Shown here one piece after another: positions 24,150 through 32,976 of a DNA stretch of 53,105 nt. How positions within the stretch are numbered: position 1 is the first letter of the stretch; every line of letters begins with the position of its first letter. The position numbers were made by a program, and so were the translations under genes. The stretch lies in NCBI RefSeq assembly GCF_009193175.1, contig NZ_VUKE01000026.1, forward strand, positions 1 to 53,105, written 5' to 3'. The DNA comes from Georgenia ruanii (GTDB lineage: Bacteria; Actinomycetota; Actinomycetes; Actinomycetales; Actinomycetaceae). Under the pieces are notes generated by a model. That model was not told the DNA's origin. It was given only the letters and a program-made list of their open reading frames with translations, and searched no databases.

Positions 24150-25703
24150 TCAGAGACCGCGCAATGTTTGGATGGTGTCTGCCTCGCTCGCGTCCTTGTC
24201 GTCGCGATAGCGGACGACGCGCGCGAAGCGCAAAGCGACGCCACCTGCATACCGGTTGGATCGCTGCACTCCATCGAACGCTACCTCCACGACCTGCTCG
24301 GGCCGGACGTAGACGATGCGGCCTTCGCGGTGCGTCTCCAACTCCAGGAAACGCTTCGTCTGCCAGGCGAGCATCTCGTCTGTCATCCCCTTGAAAGTTT
24401 TTCCGACAGGAACCCAGCCGCTTCGGTCACTGTTCTTCAAAGTCTTGCCGAGCATGACGAACCCGTCGCCGTCGCGGGCGCCGAGGTGGATGTTCGACAG
24501 CCATCCCTGGCGCCGGCCGCTGCCCCACTCCACCGCGAGCACGACCAGGTCCAGGGTGTGCCGCGGCTTGACCTTGACCCAGGCCGACCCGCGCCGGCCG
24601 GCGTCGTAGGGCGCGGCGAGGTCCTTGACGACGACGCCCTCATGGCCGCGCTCGAGCATCTGCCGGAAGAAGTCCTGGACCTCCGCCGGGTCCGCGCTCA
24701 CCCGCCGCGGGACGATCGACGCCGCCGGCACCACCCGGGACAGGGCCGCGAAGCGTTCGGCGGCGGGGGCGTCGATGAGGTCGGCCCCGTCGAGGTGGAG
24801 CACGTCGAAGAAGTACGCGGTGAGCGGGACCTGCTCGCGCAGGGCGGCGCCGTCGCGGCTCATCGTCCGTGAGCCGGTCTCCTGGAACGGGCGCGGACGC
24901 CCGGCCGCGTCCAGGGCGATCGCCTCGCCGTCGAGCACGACGGCGTCCGTCTCGAGCCCGGCAACCAGCTCCACGAGCTCGGGCACCCGGTCCGTGATGT
25001 CGTCGAGGGAGCGGGTGAAGACGGCGACGTCGTCGCCGGCCCGGTGGACCTGGACGCGGATGCCGTCGATCTTGCCGTCAGCGGCGACCGGGCCGCCGAG
25101 CTTGGCCAGCGCGGCCGGGACGTCCGGGGCGCTCGCGGCCAGCATGGGCCGCACCGGCCGGCCGACCTCGAGACGGAACGCGGCCAGCGCCGGCGCGCCG
25201 CCGGTGAGCGCGGCGGCCGCGATCGGCCCCGACAGGGCGCTGAACATCGCCGCCCGGCGCACCGCGGCGAGGGGGACGTCGGCGGCCGCGGCGATGGCGT
25301 CGAGCAGGAGGGAGTCCAGGGCGCCCTGGCGCAGCTCGCCGAAGATCAGGGCGCGCAGGAAGCGCTGCTCCTGGGCGGTGGCGGCGGCGAACAGGCGGGC
25401 GACGGCCTCGGACCGAGCCGCCTGCGACCCGGCGCCGGCCAGGGCGGCGATCCGCTCGAGCGCCGCGTCGACTCCGGCCGGCGTCAGCGTGGCGGTGTCG
25501 GCGGGGCTCGGCAGCTCCGTCAGCGAGCGCCAACCGACACCGGTGCGCCGCTGGCGCGGCCGGCCGGAGAGGTAGGACGCGACGATCTCGACCTCGTCGG
25601 GTCCCGCCGCGCGCAGGGCGGCCGCCAGCAGGGCGCGCTTGTCCAGCCGGGAGCGGGTGGCCGCGACGGCGGCGGAGGTCTCGACCAGCTCGGCGAGCAA
25701 CAT
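24150..25703 (-). CDS. ATP-dependent DNA ligase (chimeric C-terminus)
   Basis: Seals nicks in duplex DNA through a ligase-AMP intermediate; in actinobacteria this is an accessory ligase beside the NAD-dependent LigA. It is 517 aa from ATG at 25703 (MLLAELVETSAAVAATRSRL, the normal N-terminus). Seen: an N-terminal helical DNA-binding domain, the nucleotidyl-lysine motif GKIDGIRVQVHR (motif I), FTRSLDDITDRVPEL (III), LDGEAIALD (IIIa), EGVVVKD (IV), SAWVKVKPRHTLDLVVLAVEW (V), and the OB-fold end. The last 82 codons plus a 15-residue linker come from the inserted element and are less GC-rich: GKTLK is followed by NSDRSGWVPV and then GKTFK again. The frame is intact, so the enzyme may still work. 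Confidence 0.92.
   Translation of the reverse strand: MLLAELVETSAAVAATRSRLDKRALLAAALRAAGPDEVEIVASYLSGRPRQRRTGVGWRSLTELPSPADTATLTPAGVDAALERIAALAGAGSQAARSEAVARLFAAATAQEQRFLRALIFGELRQGALDSLLLDAIAAAADVPLAAVRRAAMFSALSGPIAAAALTGGAPALAAFRLEVGRPVRPMLAASAPDVPAALAKLGGPVAADGKIDGIRVQVHRAGDDVAVFTRSLDDITDRVPELVELVAGLETDAVVLDGEAIALDAAGRPRPFQETGSRTMSRDGAALREQVPLTAYFFDVLHLDGADLIDAPAAERFAALSRVVPAASIVPRRVSADPAEVQDFFRQMLERGHEGVVVKDLAAPYDAGRRGSAWVKVKPRHTLDLVVLAVEWGSGRRQGWLSNIHLGARDGDGFVMLGKTLKNSDRSGWVPVGKTFKGMTDEMLAWQTKRFLELETHREGRIVYVRPEQVVEVAFDGVQRSNRYAGGVALRFARVVRYRDDKDASEADTIQTLRGL
24436..24448. repeat. right junction core (attR-like)
   Basis: TTCAAAGTCTTGC inside the ligase gene (codons GKTLK on the minus strand). 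It shares AAAGTCTTGC exactly with the left junction. The related copy TTGAAAGTTTTTC at 24391-24403, exactly 45 bp away, encodes the second GKTFK and belongs to the incoming tail. Confidence 0.65.
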
Positions 25704-25951
25704 CTCCCGATTCTGGCAGCGACCGGCCGCGAGGGCAGGCGTCGCGGCACGGACGAGCCGGCGGAGTGCATGCGGCTCACGTGCGCTCCGGGGCGCCGCC
25801 GAGGGCGTGAGGAGAGCTCGGTCGGGATCTGGTGGCAATCTCGTTCCGGTACGTGGTGCGTGTCACGCCCGAGCGAGAGGTCCCGCCCACGCCGGGATGG
25901 GACCACCACGCAGGTGTGGCCCGGGCGCGCGCGGCGGGCCACCATGCCGTC

Positions 25952-26398
25952 ATGGAGGAGCTTCCGCGCCAGGCGCGGGACCGGGTGCGGGCAATGAGCC
26001 TGTACCTCGTGTGCGCGGTGGTGATCCTCGGGCTCCTTCTCGCGCTCTACGCGGTCTTCGTCGGCTTCGACCGCCTGCACGCGGCCCCGGTGACCGCCGT
26101 CGCCGCCACCGGGGACGGCCGGGACCTCGTGGTGGAGTACACCGGCGGCGCCCCGGGCTGCGGAGACCCGCACGACGTCACCGTGCGCGAGAGCGGCCGG
26201 ACCGTGGAGCTGCGGGCCGTCACCGTCGCGCGCCGGGCCACCCGGCTCGGTTTCGCCTGCCCGTCGCGGGCGGTGCCGCTGCTGCAGACGGTGCGCCTCG
26301 CCGCGCCGCTGGACGGGCGCGAGGTGCGCGACCGCGCCCGAGGCGGGGCCGTCGTCGCGGTGACCGATCCCGCGGACCTGCTCGCCGCGGTGCGGTAG
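25952..26398 (+). CDS. membrane-anchored hypothetical protein
   Basis: A 148-aa protein with one membrane helix at about residues 15-37 (MSLYLVCAVVILGLLLALYAVFVGF) and an external domain of about 105 residues with two cysteines (GAPGCGDPHD, LGFACPSRA) that could form a disulfide. ATG at 25952 was chosen; the ATG at 25994 just before the helix is possible, and in-frame codons extend upstream to 25832. It is divergent from the ligase and convergent with the PNPOx-like gene across a hairpin. No family recognised. Confidence 0.6.
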   Translation: MEELPRQARDRVRAMSLYLVCAVVILGLLLALYAVFVGFDRLHAAPVTAVAATGDGRDLVVEYTGGAPGCGDPHDVTVRESGRTVELRAVTVARRATRLGFACPSRAVPLLQTVRLAAPLDGREVRDRARGGAVVAVTDPADLLAAVR

Positions 26399-26421
26399 CG
26401 CGCCCTTCGCCCGGGCGCGCT
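26397..26421. terminator. hairpin between convergent genes
   Basis: AGCGCGCCC (26397-26405) pairs with GGGCGCGCT (26413-26421), a 9-bp stem with a 7-nt TTCG-containing loop, between the two convergent stops. Confidence 0.6.
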
Positions 26422-26434
26422 CACCGGCGCGCGG

Positions 26435-26848
26435 TCACTCCGGGGTGAAGTCGAAGGCGCGCCCCTCGACCATCTCCGGGGTGATCTCCACGTAGACCGG
26501 CGCGGCGATCGGCAGCCGCACACGCAGCGGCAGCTGCTCGACGGCCGCGATCTCGGCCTCCTTCTCCAGCCGGCGCGCCCGGCCGTGGACGACGACGCTG
26601 CTGGCGTGGTCGTCGTCGACCCGGTCCACCTCGAGCGCGACCTGGCTGTTGATCGCCAGCTCGAGCAGCTTGCTGCCCTCGGAGGTGCGCAGGTACAGCT
26701 TCCGGTCCCGGCTGAGGTACGAGATCGGGTAGATGTCCGGCCGGTTCGCGACACTCACGGCCAGGCGCGCGAGGTCGTTCGCCTCGAGCAGCTCCCAGCA
26801 CGCGTCGTCGCTGAGGGGAGTGATGCGGTGCTCGTCGTCGAAGCCCAT
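26435..26848 (-). CDS. pyridoxamine 5'-phosphate oxidase family protein (flavin split barrel)
   Basis: A 137-aa protein of the FMN/F420-binding split-barrel superfamily. The pattern LSDDACWELLEANDLARLAVS, then RPDIYPISYLSRDRKLYLRTSEGSKLLELA and VDRVDDDHASSVVVHGRARRL, is the usual arrangement of these small stress-type flavoproteins. It has no features specific to true PdxH, so the substrate is unknown. ATG at 26848; CACGAT 5 nt upstream on the minus strand could be a -10 for a leaderless mRNA. Confidence 0.88.
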   Translation of the reverse strand: MGFDDEHRITPLSDDACWELLEANDLARLAVSVANRPDIYPISYLSRDRKLYLRTSEGSKLLELAINSQVALEVDRVDDDHASSVVVHGRARRLEKEAEIAAVEQLPLRVRLPIAAPVYVEITPEMVEGRAFDFTPE

Positions 26849-26920
26849 GCCCCATCGTGCCCCCGACGGGCGCCCGGCGGCACGCGACCAAGGTCCGGGT
26901 TCGACGGCCGGATCCGGTCC

Positions 26921-26987
26921 CGTTCATCGGCGCGTCCGGATTCGTTCACCGGCGCGTCCGGGCCCGTTGACCGGCCGGGTCCGGGCC
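26921..26987. repeat. three tandem copies of a 22-bp repeat upstream of glycosylase gene
   Basis: Copies start at 26921, 26943 and 26965 with the consensus CGTTCACCGGCGCGTCCGGG plus two or three bases; the third is the most diverged. The array ends 18 bp before the -10 of the DNA glycosylase gene, and a period of about two helical turns would place the repeats on one face of the DNA, as in cooperative activator sites. Confidence 0.75.
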
Positions 26988-27004
26988 CGCAGCTCCCAGG
27001 CTCG

Positions 27005-27010
27005 TATCCT
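27005..27010 (+). promoter_or_regulatory. -10 box of leaderless glycosylase gene
   Basis: TATCCT lies 6 nt before the GTG at 27017 and no ribosome binding site is present, so transcription should start at or next to the start codon. It supports the GTG as the true start. Confidence 0.55.
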
Positions 27011-27016
27011 GGGACC

Positions 27017-27937
27017 GTGCGGGCAGCCGAGCGGACGTGGATTGCCCCGTGGCCCTGCCCCCTCCACCAGGTGATCGGTGTCCTGCGCCATGGCGGCGGC
27101 GACCCGACCTTCCGCCGCGACGACGACGGCGCCGTCTGGCGCGGTCTGCGCACGCCCGAGGGCACCGCCACCCTGCGGCTCGAGCCGCGCCCGGCCGGCG
27201 CGGCGGTCCACGCGGCCGCCTGGGGCGACGGGGCGGAGTGGGCCCTGGCGGCGGTGCCGGCGATGCTCGGCGGCGACGACGACGCGGCGGGCTTTCCCGC
27301 CCACCGTCACCCGGTCGTCGCCGAGCTGGCGCGCCGGCACCCCCACTGGCGCATGCCCCGCACGGGGCTGGTGATGGAGTCCCTCGTCCCGGCGGTCATC
27401 GAGCAGAAGGTCACCGGGCGGGAGGCGTTCGCCGGGTTCCGCAACCTCGTCTACCGCTTCGGTGAGCGCGCCCCGGGGCCGGGCGCCGCCCGGCGCCTGT
27501 GGGTCCAGCCCGACCCGCAGACGCTGGCGCGCATCCCCTCCTGGGAGTGGCTGCGCCTGCCGGTCGACCCCGCCCGCTCCCGCACGATCGTGCGGGCCGC
27601 GCGGCTGGCCCCCTCCCTCGAGCGCACCCTCGCGATGACGCCGGCCGACGCCGACCGCGGGCTGCGCTCGCTGCCCGGCATCGGGGTGTGGACCAGCGCC
27701 GAGGTGCGCTTCCGCGCCCACGGCGACGCCGACGCGGTGAGCTTCGGGGACTACCACGTCGCCCGGGACATCACCTACGCCCTCACCGGCGAGGAGCTCG
27801 ACGACGCCGCCCTCGCCGAGCTGCTCGAGCCGTTCCGGCCGCACCGCTACCGGGTGCAGCGCCTGGTCGAGCTGGCCGGGCTGCGCCATCCGCGGCGCGG
27901 CCCGCGGATGGCGCCGCGCACCCACCTGCCGGTGTAG
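27017..27937 (+). CDS. DNA-3-methyladenine glycosylase family protein (AlkA-like, HhH-GPD)
   Basis: Base-excision repair glycosylase of the helix-hairpin-helix superfamily, 306 aa, removing alkylated purines. The fold is recognisable from VMESLVPAVIEQKVTGREAF (helix region), LRSLPGIGVWTSAEVRFRA (the HhH hairpin, LPGIGxW) and DADAVSFGDYHVARD, in which the Asp after SFG is the expected catalytic residue, followed by LLEPFRPHRYRVQRLV. The N-terminal domain resembles the AlkA cap. GTG at 27017 sits 6 nt behind a -10 box; three 22-bp repeats lie upstream and may bind a regulator. Confidence 0.9.
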   Translation: MRAAERTWIAPWPCPLHQVIGVLRHGGGDPTFRRDDDGAVWRGLRTPEGTATLRLEPRPAGAAVHAAAWGDGAEWALAAVPAMLGGDDDAAGFPAHRHPVVAELARRHPHWRMPRTGLVMESLVPAVIEQKVTGREAFAGFRNLVYRFGERAPGPGAARRLWVQPDPQTLARIPSWEWLRLPVDPARSRTIVRAARLAPSLERTLAMTPADADRGLRSLPGIGVWTSAEVRFRAHGDADAVSFGDYHVARDITYALTGEELDDAALAELLEPFRPHRYRVQRLVELAGLRHPRRGPRMAPRTHLPV

Positions 27938-28101
27938 CGGGCCGGTGTGGCGGCGCGCTTGCGGGTCGCGGCCGGGCAGCCGCGCCGGCCCCCTGCGCTC
28001 CGCCTGCGCGGATGCCTGCGCCGGCCGTCCCCGTGCCTGCCGCCCCGGCGCCGGAGGCGGCTTCCCGGCGAACCGCCGGAAGCCGCGGGAGGATGAGGTC
28101 C

Positions 28102-29313
28102 ATGACCACCGCCGCCGCGGCCCTCGTCGACGAGGTCCTCACCACCACCCCGCTCATCGACGGGCACAACGACCTCGCCTACGCCCTGCGCAGCCGCGCC
28201 GGGTACGCCGTCGACGGGCTCGACGCCCCGCGCGCGGGCCTGCACACCGACATCCCGCGGCTGCGGGCGGGCCGGGTGGGCGCCCAGTTCTGGTCGGTGT
28301 TCGTGCCCTCCACCCTCACCGGCGCCGAGGCGGTGCTCGGCACCATCGAGCAGGTCGACGCCGTCCACCGGCTCATCGCCCGCTACCCCGACACCTTCGC
28401 CCTCGCCTGCACCGCCGACGAGGTGCTCGCGACGTTCCGCGCCGGCCGCATCGCCTCCCTCCTCGGCGCCGAGGGCGGCCACTCGATCGGCCGGTCGCTC
28501 GGGGCGCTGCGGGCGCTGGCCCGGCTGGGGGTGCGGTACATGACCCTGACCCACAACGACAACGTCGCCTGGGCCGACTCCGCCACCGACGCCCCCGCGG
28601 TCGGGGGCCTGACCGACGAGGGCCGCGCCGTCGTCGCCGAGATGAACCGCATCGGCATGCTCGTCGACCTGTCCCACACCGCCGAGACCACCCAGCTGGC
28701 CGCCCTGGACGCGACGCGCGCGCCGGTCATCTTCTCCCACTCCTCCTGCCGGGCGGTGTGCGACCACCCGCGCAACGCCTCCGACGCCGTCCTCGAGCGG
28801 CTGGCCGCCAACGGCGGCGTGCTGCAGGTGACGTTCGTGCCCAAGTTCGTCTCGTCCGCCGCCGCCCGGTGGACCGAGGCGGCGCACGCCGCGCTGGACG
28901 GCGGGGACTGGCACTGGCCGCGCGCGCCGCGCCCGGGGGAGGACCCGGCCGCCGTCGCCGCCGAGAACGCCGCCGACGACCCCGAGGCGGCGTGGGAGCG
29001 GCGCCTGGCGGTCTGGGAGGCCGAGCACCCGCGCCCGCAGGTGGGCATCGACGACGTCGTCGCGCACGTCGAGCACGCCCGGGAGGTGGCCGGGGTGGAC
29101 CACATCGGCCTGGGCGGGGACTACGACGGCGTGGACCGGCTGCCCACCGGGCTGGAGGACGTCTCGGGCTACCCGCGCCTGCTTACCGCGCTGGCCGAGC
29201 GGGGCTGGTCGCGCCGGGAGCTCGAGGCGCTCGCGGGCGGCAACGTCTTGCGCGTGCTGCGCGACGCCGACGACGCCGCGGCCGAGACGATGTGGCCGAC
29301 GGCGCGGCGGTAG
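28102..29313 (+). CDS. membrane dipeptidase (renal dipeptidase family M19)
   Basis: Zinc dipeptidase of the amidohydrolase-like M19 family, 403 aa. Metal ligands and motifs: [14 protein letters not shown] (HxD), [12 protein letters not shown] (bridging Glu), [27 protein letters not shown] and [17 protein letters not shown] (His ligands), and [14 protein letters not shown] (Asp). The bacterial members cleave dipeptides, including those with D-residues at the C-terminus. No signal peptide, so cytosolic. ATG at 28102 has GGGAGG 9 nt upstream; an in-frame ATG at 28093 overlaps that site and is less likely. Confidence 0.94.
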   Translation: MTTAAAALVDEVLTTTPLIDGHNDLAYALRSRAGYAVDGLDAPRAGLHTDIPRLRAGRVGAQFWSVFVPSTLTGAEAVLGTIEQVDAVHRLIARYPDTFALACTADEVLATFRAGRIASLLGAEGGHSIGRSLGALRALARLGVRYMTLTHNDNVAWADSATDAPAVGGLTDEGRAVVAEMNRIGMLVDLSHTAETTQLAALDATRAPVIFSHSSCRAVCDHPRNASDAVLERLAANGGVLQVTFVPKFVSSAAARWTEAAHAALDGGDWHWPRAPRPGEDPAAVAAENAADDPEAAWERRLAVWEAEHPRPQVGIDDVVAHVEHAREVAGVDHIGLGGDYDGVDRLPTGLEDVSGYPRLLTALAERGWSRRELEALAGGNVLRVLRDADDAAAETMWPTARR

Positions 29314-29437
29314 TGCCCAGCTCTCCGGCGTGCCTCCAGCGAGACTCGTTGAGCGCGACAGTTGCAACTGCCGCGGTGGCCGCGTCGTGCAAGCGGTGGC
29401 CGCGAGCGGGGCCCGCGGTCGCCCGCCGCGAGGGGTG

Positions 29438-30865
29438 CTACACCGCCTGCAGCGCCGCCGTCGGCGAGACCCGCGCGGCGCGCCGCGCGGGGGCGAGCGA
29501 GGCCGCCGCCACGACCAGGCCGGCCGCGACCACCGCCCCGGCGAGCACGCCCCAGGGCAGGGCCGGGGCCATCAGGCCCACGCCGTCGAGCGCGGAGAGC
29601 AGGCTGAGCGCCCCCGCCCAGCCGTAGAGGACGCCGAGGACGACGCCGAGCATCGTGGCCGCCACGGTCAGCTGCGCCGCCTCGGCGAGGATCATCGCGC
29701 GCACCCGGCGGCGGGAGAGCCCCACCGCCCGCAGCAGCCCGATCTCACGCCTGCGTTGGAGCACCGACAAGGACATGTTGTTGACGACGCCGATGACGGC
29801 GATGACCACCGCGAAGGCGAGCAGCACCGCGAAGAACGCCAGCGCGTCGGCGACGAGACGCTCGACCTCGGCGAGCTCGGCGGCGCTCATCTCGGTCTGC
29901 GCCTCGTTGGACAGGGCCATCGCCTTGTTGAGGTTCGCCGCGGCGGTGGCGAACATGACGATCAGGGTGACCCCGATGACCAGGCCCATCGTGGTGCGCG
30001 CCGTGCGCACGGGGTAACGCGCGGCGTTGCGGGCGGCCAACCGGCCGGCGGGGCCGCGCCCCAGCACGGCGCCGGCGAGCCGCTGCACCGGCGGCATCAC
30101 CCAGGCGGCGCCGAGCACCAGCCCGGTGAAGGACAGCATGCCGCCGGGCAGCGCGACGAGGATGCCGACGGGGCTGACCTGCCCCAGCCACACCCCGGCC
30201 CCCAGCAGCACCGTGCCACCGCCGGCGGCGAGCACCGACAGCACGTGCCGCGCCCGGCCGCTGCGCGCCTCGTCGAGGTTGGGCTCGCGCGCCTGCCCGG
30301 TGGCCTGCATCGGCGAGACAGTGAGGATGCGCCGCGAGCCGGCGTGGGCCGCGGCCCAGGTGATGAGAACCGTCGTGACCACGGGCGCGACCAGCCCGGG
30401 ACCGAGCAGGTTCACCGCCAGGTCGTGGGCGAGGTCGAGCCGGCCCATGAGCCAGATCCCGGCGGACGCGAGACCGGTGCCGACGACGGCGCCCGCGGGC
30501 GCGCCGGCAACCCCGACCAGCAACCCCTCCGCGCCCACCGACCGGCGCAGCCGGCGCGCGGAGGCGCCGATGAGGCGCAGCAGCGCCAGGCGCTCGGCCC
30601 GCCCGGCCACGATGATGCCGAAGGTGTTGGCGATGACCAGCGCCGAGACGAACAGGGCGATGCCGAAGAAGACGATGCCGACGATCCAGATCATCACCAG
30701 CGCGGTGCCGGACTCCTGCACCGCCTCGGCCTGCCGCAGCCAGGCCGAGAGGATGGCGATGCCGTCGATGATCGCGACACCGAACAGCGACGCGATCGTG
30801 ACCACGAGCGCGCTGGGCAGGTGCTGGCGCGGGTCGGCGCGCAGCTCGCGCAGCGCGTTTCTCAT
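29438..30865 (-). CDS. ABC transporter permease (FtsX/MacB type)
   Basis: A 475-aa permease with two FtsX-like halves. The first helix follows [20 protein letters not shown]; FtsX-type cores are seen at [28 protein letters not shown] and at [29 protein letters not shown], the coupling-helix motif that contacts the ATPase. It is shorter than MacB and has only a small extracellular domain (about residues 320-380 in the second half). Its ATG overlaps the ATPase stop in ATGA. Such systems export antimicrobials, lipids or peptides; substrate unknown. Confidence 0.92.
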   Translation of the reverse strand: MRNALRELRADPRQHLPSALVVTIASLFGVAIIDGIAILSAWLRQAEAVQESGTALVMIWIVGIVFFGIALFVSALVIANTFGIIVAGRAERLALLRLIGASARRLRRSVGAEGLLVGVAGAPAGAVVGTGLASAGIWLMGRLDLAHDLAVNLLGPGLVAPVVTTVLITWAAAHAGSRRILTVSPMQATGQAREPNLDEARSGRARHVLSVLAAGGGTVLLGAGVWLGQVSPVGILVALPGGMLSFTGLVLGAAWVMPPVQRLAGAVLGRGPAGRLAARNAARYPVRTARTTMGLVIGVTLIVMFATAAANLNKAMALSNEAQTEMSAAELAEVERLVADALAFFAVLLAFAVVIAVIGVVNNMSLSVLQRRREIGLLRAVGLSRRRVRAMILAEAAQLTVAATMLGVVLGVLYGWAGALSLLSALDGVGLMAPALPWGVLAGAVVAAGLVVAAASLAPARRAARVSPTAALQAV

Positions 30866-31704
30866 GCGACCCGCTCCCGGCCGAGCCGACCGTGCCGGCC
30901 GGCGGCCCGGTGCGCGGCCCGGGCCGCGGCCGACTCCTCCAGGTGCAGCATGACCTCGGCGATCTCCGCGCGGGTCGGGGTGGCGAGCTCGTGGACCAGG
31001 CGGCCGTCGGCGATGAAGACCACGCGGGAGGCGTGCGCGGCGGCCGCGGCGTCGTGGGTGACCATGACGATCGACTGCCCCAGGGTGTCCGCGGCGTCGG
31101 CGAGCAGGGCGAGCACCTCCGCGCCCGAGCGGGAGTCGAGGTTGCCGGTGGGCTCGTCGGCGAGGACGAGGTCGGGCCGGGTGGCCAGGGCGCGGGCGAT
31201 CGCCACGCGCTGCTGCTGGCCCCCGGAGAGCTCCCCGGGCCGGTGCGCGAGCCGGTCGGCCAGGCCCAGCCGGTCGACGAGCTGGTGCACCCAGGCGCGC
31301 TGCTGGTCGGTGGCCATGTGGTCGTCGAGCTCGAAGGGCAGGTAGACGTTGCCCAGCACGTCCATGGTCGGCACGAGGTTGAAGGCCTGGAAGACGAAGC
31401 CGACCTGGCGGCGCCGGATGGCCGTGAGGTCCTCGTCGCCCAGCGTGGTGATCTCGGTGCCACCGATCCAGGCGCGTCCCGACGTCGGGGTGTCGAGTCC
31501 GGCCATGACGTGCATGAGGGTGGACTTGCCACTGCCGGACGGGCCCATGACGGCGGTGAGACGGCCGGGCGCGATGGCGAGGGAGACGTCGTCGAGGGCG
31601 ACGACGGCGCCCGGGCCCTCGCCGTAGCGCTTGGTGACGCGCTCGACGCGGGCGACGGGCTCGTTGGGTGCCGCGGGGGTGTGCGGCGTGGTCGCGGTGA
31701 TCAT
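30862..31704 (-). CDS. ABC transporter ATP-binding protein (LolD/MacB type)
   Basis: A 280-aa ATPase with Walker [11 protein letters not shown]-loop [18 protein letters not shown], signature LSGGQQQR, Walker [14 protein letters not shown] and H-loop [10 protein letters not shown]. The DEPTGNLD wording and the FQAFNLVP Q-loop place it in the LolD/MacB/FtsE group that pairs with FtsX-type permeases, as here. The ATG at 31704 lies 6 nt after TAGCGT, so the operon mRNA is probably leaderless. A C-terminal extension of about 40 residues ([15 protein letters not shown]) is of unknown role. Confidence 0.95.
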   Translation of the reverse strand: MITATTPHTPAAPNEPVARVERVTKRYGEGPGAVVALDDVSLAIAPGRLTAVMGPSGSGKSTLMHVMAGLDTPTSGRAWIGGTEITTLGDEDLTAIRRRQVGFVFQAFNLVPTMDVLGNVYLPFELDDHMATDQQRAWVHQLVDRLGLADRLAHRPGELSGGQQQRVAIARALATRPDLVLADEPTGNLDSRSGAEVLALLADAADTLGQSIVMVTHDAAAAAHASRVVFIADGRLVHELATPTRAEIAEVMLHLEESAAARAAHRAAGRHGRLGRERVA

Positions 31705-32062
31705 GCTCCGACGCTATTTTCGGCTGCCCCGTCGGGGCATCGTCGTGCCGGACGATCCTGCTTGGGGTGGGCCGGACCGGGGAAGGACGCCGCCCACTCG
31801 CCCATCCCACCACGGGTGGAGGGCCGGGTCGTCCCCGGCTCCGGGGAGGCCGTCGCCATCGTGCGTCGGGCCACCGGCGCGGGTCGGGCCCCCCAGCGCG
31901 GGATCGTGCCGGCCTTTCGGCAACGCTTCATGCCAGCGAACACGGGTGTCGGCAGGGATCGGTGCCCTACGCTGTCCGAAATCGGACCTGGGAGGTCGAT
32001 GTGCACCCGACGGCCAGCAGGCACGCTGCCGTGACGATGGATCTCGCCGCGAGGGGACGACG
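31705..32062. other. 358-bp divergent intergenic region (ABC exporter / oxidoreductase)
   Basis: No credible gene. On the minus side TAGCGT (31716-31711) serves the ABC operon. On the plus side TACGCT (31968-31973) is a possible -10, directly followed by the palindrome TCCGA-AA-TCGGA (31975-31986), which could be an operator at the transcription start of the oxidoreductase gene. Confidence 0.45.
31711..31716 (-). promoter_or_regulatory. -10 box of leaderless ABC exporter operon
   Basis: TAGCGT on the minus strand, 6 nt before the ATG of the ATPase gene. The A/T run just upstream (AAAA) extends it. TAGCGT recurs before two other leaderless genes in this window. Confidence 0.5.
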
Positions 32063-32854
32063 ATGAGCGAGGTGCTCCTGACGGGGGCCAGCGGGCAGCT
32101 GGGCCGGGTGGTCGCGCCGGCGCTCGCCGTCGCCGGGCACGGCGTCCGGGCCCTCAGCCGCGAGGGGCGCGCGGACGACGGCCCGGTGCGCTGGGTGCGC
32201 GGCGACCTGGCGACCGGCGCGGGCCTCGCCGAGGCCGTAGCCGGCGCGGACGCCGTCGTCCACCTCGCCTCGGCGCCCTACCGGCGCGGCTACACCCGCC
32301 AGGTGGACGTCGAGGGCACCTACCGGCTGGCGGCCGCGGCACGGGCGGCCGGGGTCGGGCACCTGGTGTACGTCTCGATCGTGGGCGTCGACGCCGTGCC
32401 GTGGGGGTACTACCGGGTCAAGCTCGCCGCCGAGGAGGCCGTGCGCACCTCCGGCGTCGGCTGGACGGTGCTGCGCGCCACCCAGTTCCACACCTTCCCG
32501 GACCAGATCTTCGCTGCGACGGCGCGGCTGGGCGCGCTCGTCGTCGACCCCGGCATCCGCGTGCAGACGGTCGACCTCGACGACGTCGCCGCGCGCCTGG
32601 CCGAGATCGTCGCCGCGGGGCCCTCCGGGCAGGTGCTCGAGCTGTGCGGGCCCGAGGTGTTCGACATGGGCGAGATCGCTCGCCAGTGGCTGCACGCCCG
32701 CGGCCTGCGGCGCCCGGTGGTCCGGATGCGCGTGCCGGGCCGGCTCGGCCGGGCGTTCCGCGCGGACAGTCTCGTCACCGACGCCGTGCCGCGCGGCGCG
32801 GGCACCTGGGGCGAGTACCTCCAGCGCACCGCCATGCGCCGGAGCCGCGCCTGA
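32063..32854 (+). CDS. NAD(P)-binding protein, NmrA/SDR-like
   Basis: A 263-aa atypical short-chain dehydrogenase. The N-terminal dinucleotide loop VLLTGASGQLGRVVAPAL, the DAVVHLAS strand, and YVSIVGVDAVPWGYYRVKLAAEE (in which YxxxK can be read) place it with NmrA/YtfG-type NAD(P)H quinone oxidoreductases or sensors. ATG at 32063 follows GAGGGG. The last codons and the stop are duplicated in tandem just downstream (20-bp unit). Confidence 0.88.
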   Translation: MSEVLLTGASGQLGRVVAPALAVAGHGVRALSREGRADDGPVRWVRGDLATGAGLAEAVAGADAVVHLASAPYRRGYTRQVDVEGTYRLAAAARAAGVGHLVYVSIVGVDAVPWGYYRVKLAAEEAVRTSGVGWTVLRATQFHTFPDQIFAATARLGALVVDPGIRVQTVDLDDVAARLAEIVAAGPSGQVLELCGPEVFDMGEIARQWLHARGLRRPVVRMRVPGRLGRAFRADSLVTDAVPRGAGTWGEYLQRTAMRRSRA

Positions 32855-32886
32855 GACCGCCCGGCTGCGCCTGAGACCGCCCGGCT
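32847..32886. repeat. 20-bp tandem duplication across a stop codon
   Basis: GCGCCTGAGACCGCCCGGCT occurs at 32847-32866 and again at 32867-32886. Each copy carries TGA in the frame of the oxidoreductase, so the protein is unaffected. Confidence 0.85.
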
Positions 32887-32889
32887 CCA

Positions 32890-32932
32890 CCTAAGGCACC
32901 TTAGGGAGGTGGGCGCCCGCCCAGAACTGGGC
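32890..32932. promoter_or_regulatory. two palindromes upstream of the 66-aa/LuxR pair
   Basis: CCTAAGG-CA-CCTTAGG (32890-32905) and GCCCAG-AA-CTGGGC (32919-32932) are both perfect and 14 bp apart. They precede the small gene at 32977. The first could be an operator or the terminator of the oxidoreductase; the second has a 2-bp centre and suits a dimeric regulator. Confidence 0.45.
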
Positions 32933-32976
32933 AGGTGCCCGATGTTCCGGGGGCGGAATCGGCGGATTCTCGTTCC

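Larger units (their letters stand above)
22409..24448. mobile_element. about 2-kb gene-restoring integrative element in DNA ligase gene
   Basis: The segment between TTGAAAGTCTTGC (22409-22421) and TTCAAAGTCTTGC (24436-24448) is foreign: the GC content falls sharply, codon use changes (AAG/AAA, TTA, CTA and ATA appear), and it splits the ligase 3' end from its body. It carries one complete gene (P-loop ATPase) and, at its right edge, a replacement ligase C-terminus that keeps the ligase frame open. This resembles phages and islands that integrate in a gene and restore it, but no integrase or transposase is inside. Mobility must come in trans or have been lost. Confidence 0.75.

Noticed and set aside
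22409-24448. Transposon interpretation for the ligase-inserted segment
   Set aside because: No terminal inverted repeats shared by both ends and no transposase; restoration of the ligase 3' end fits site-specific integration instead.
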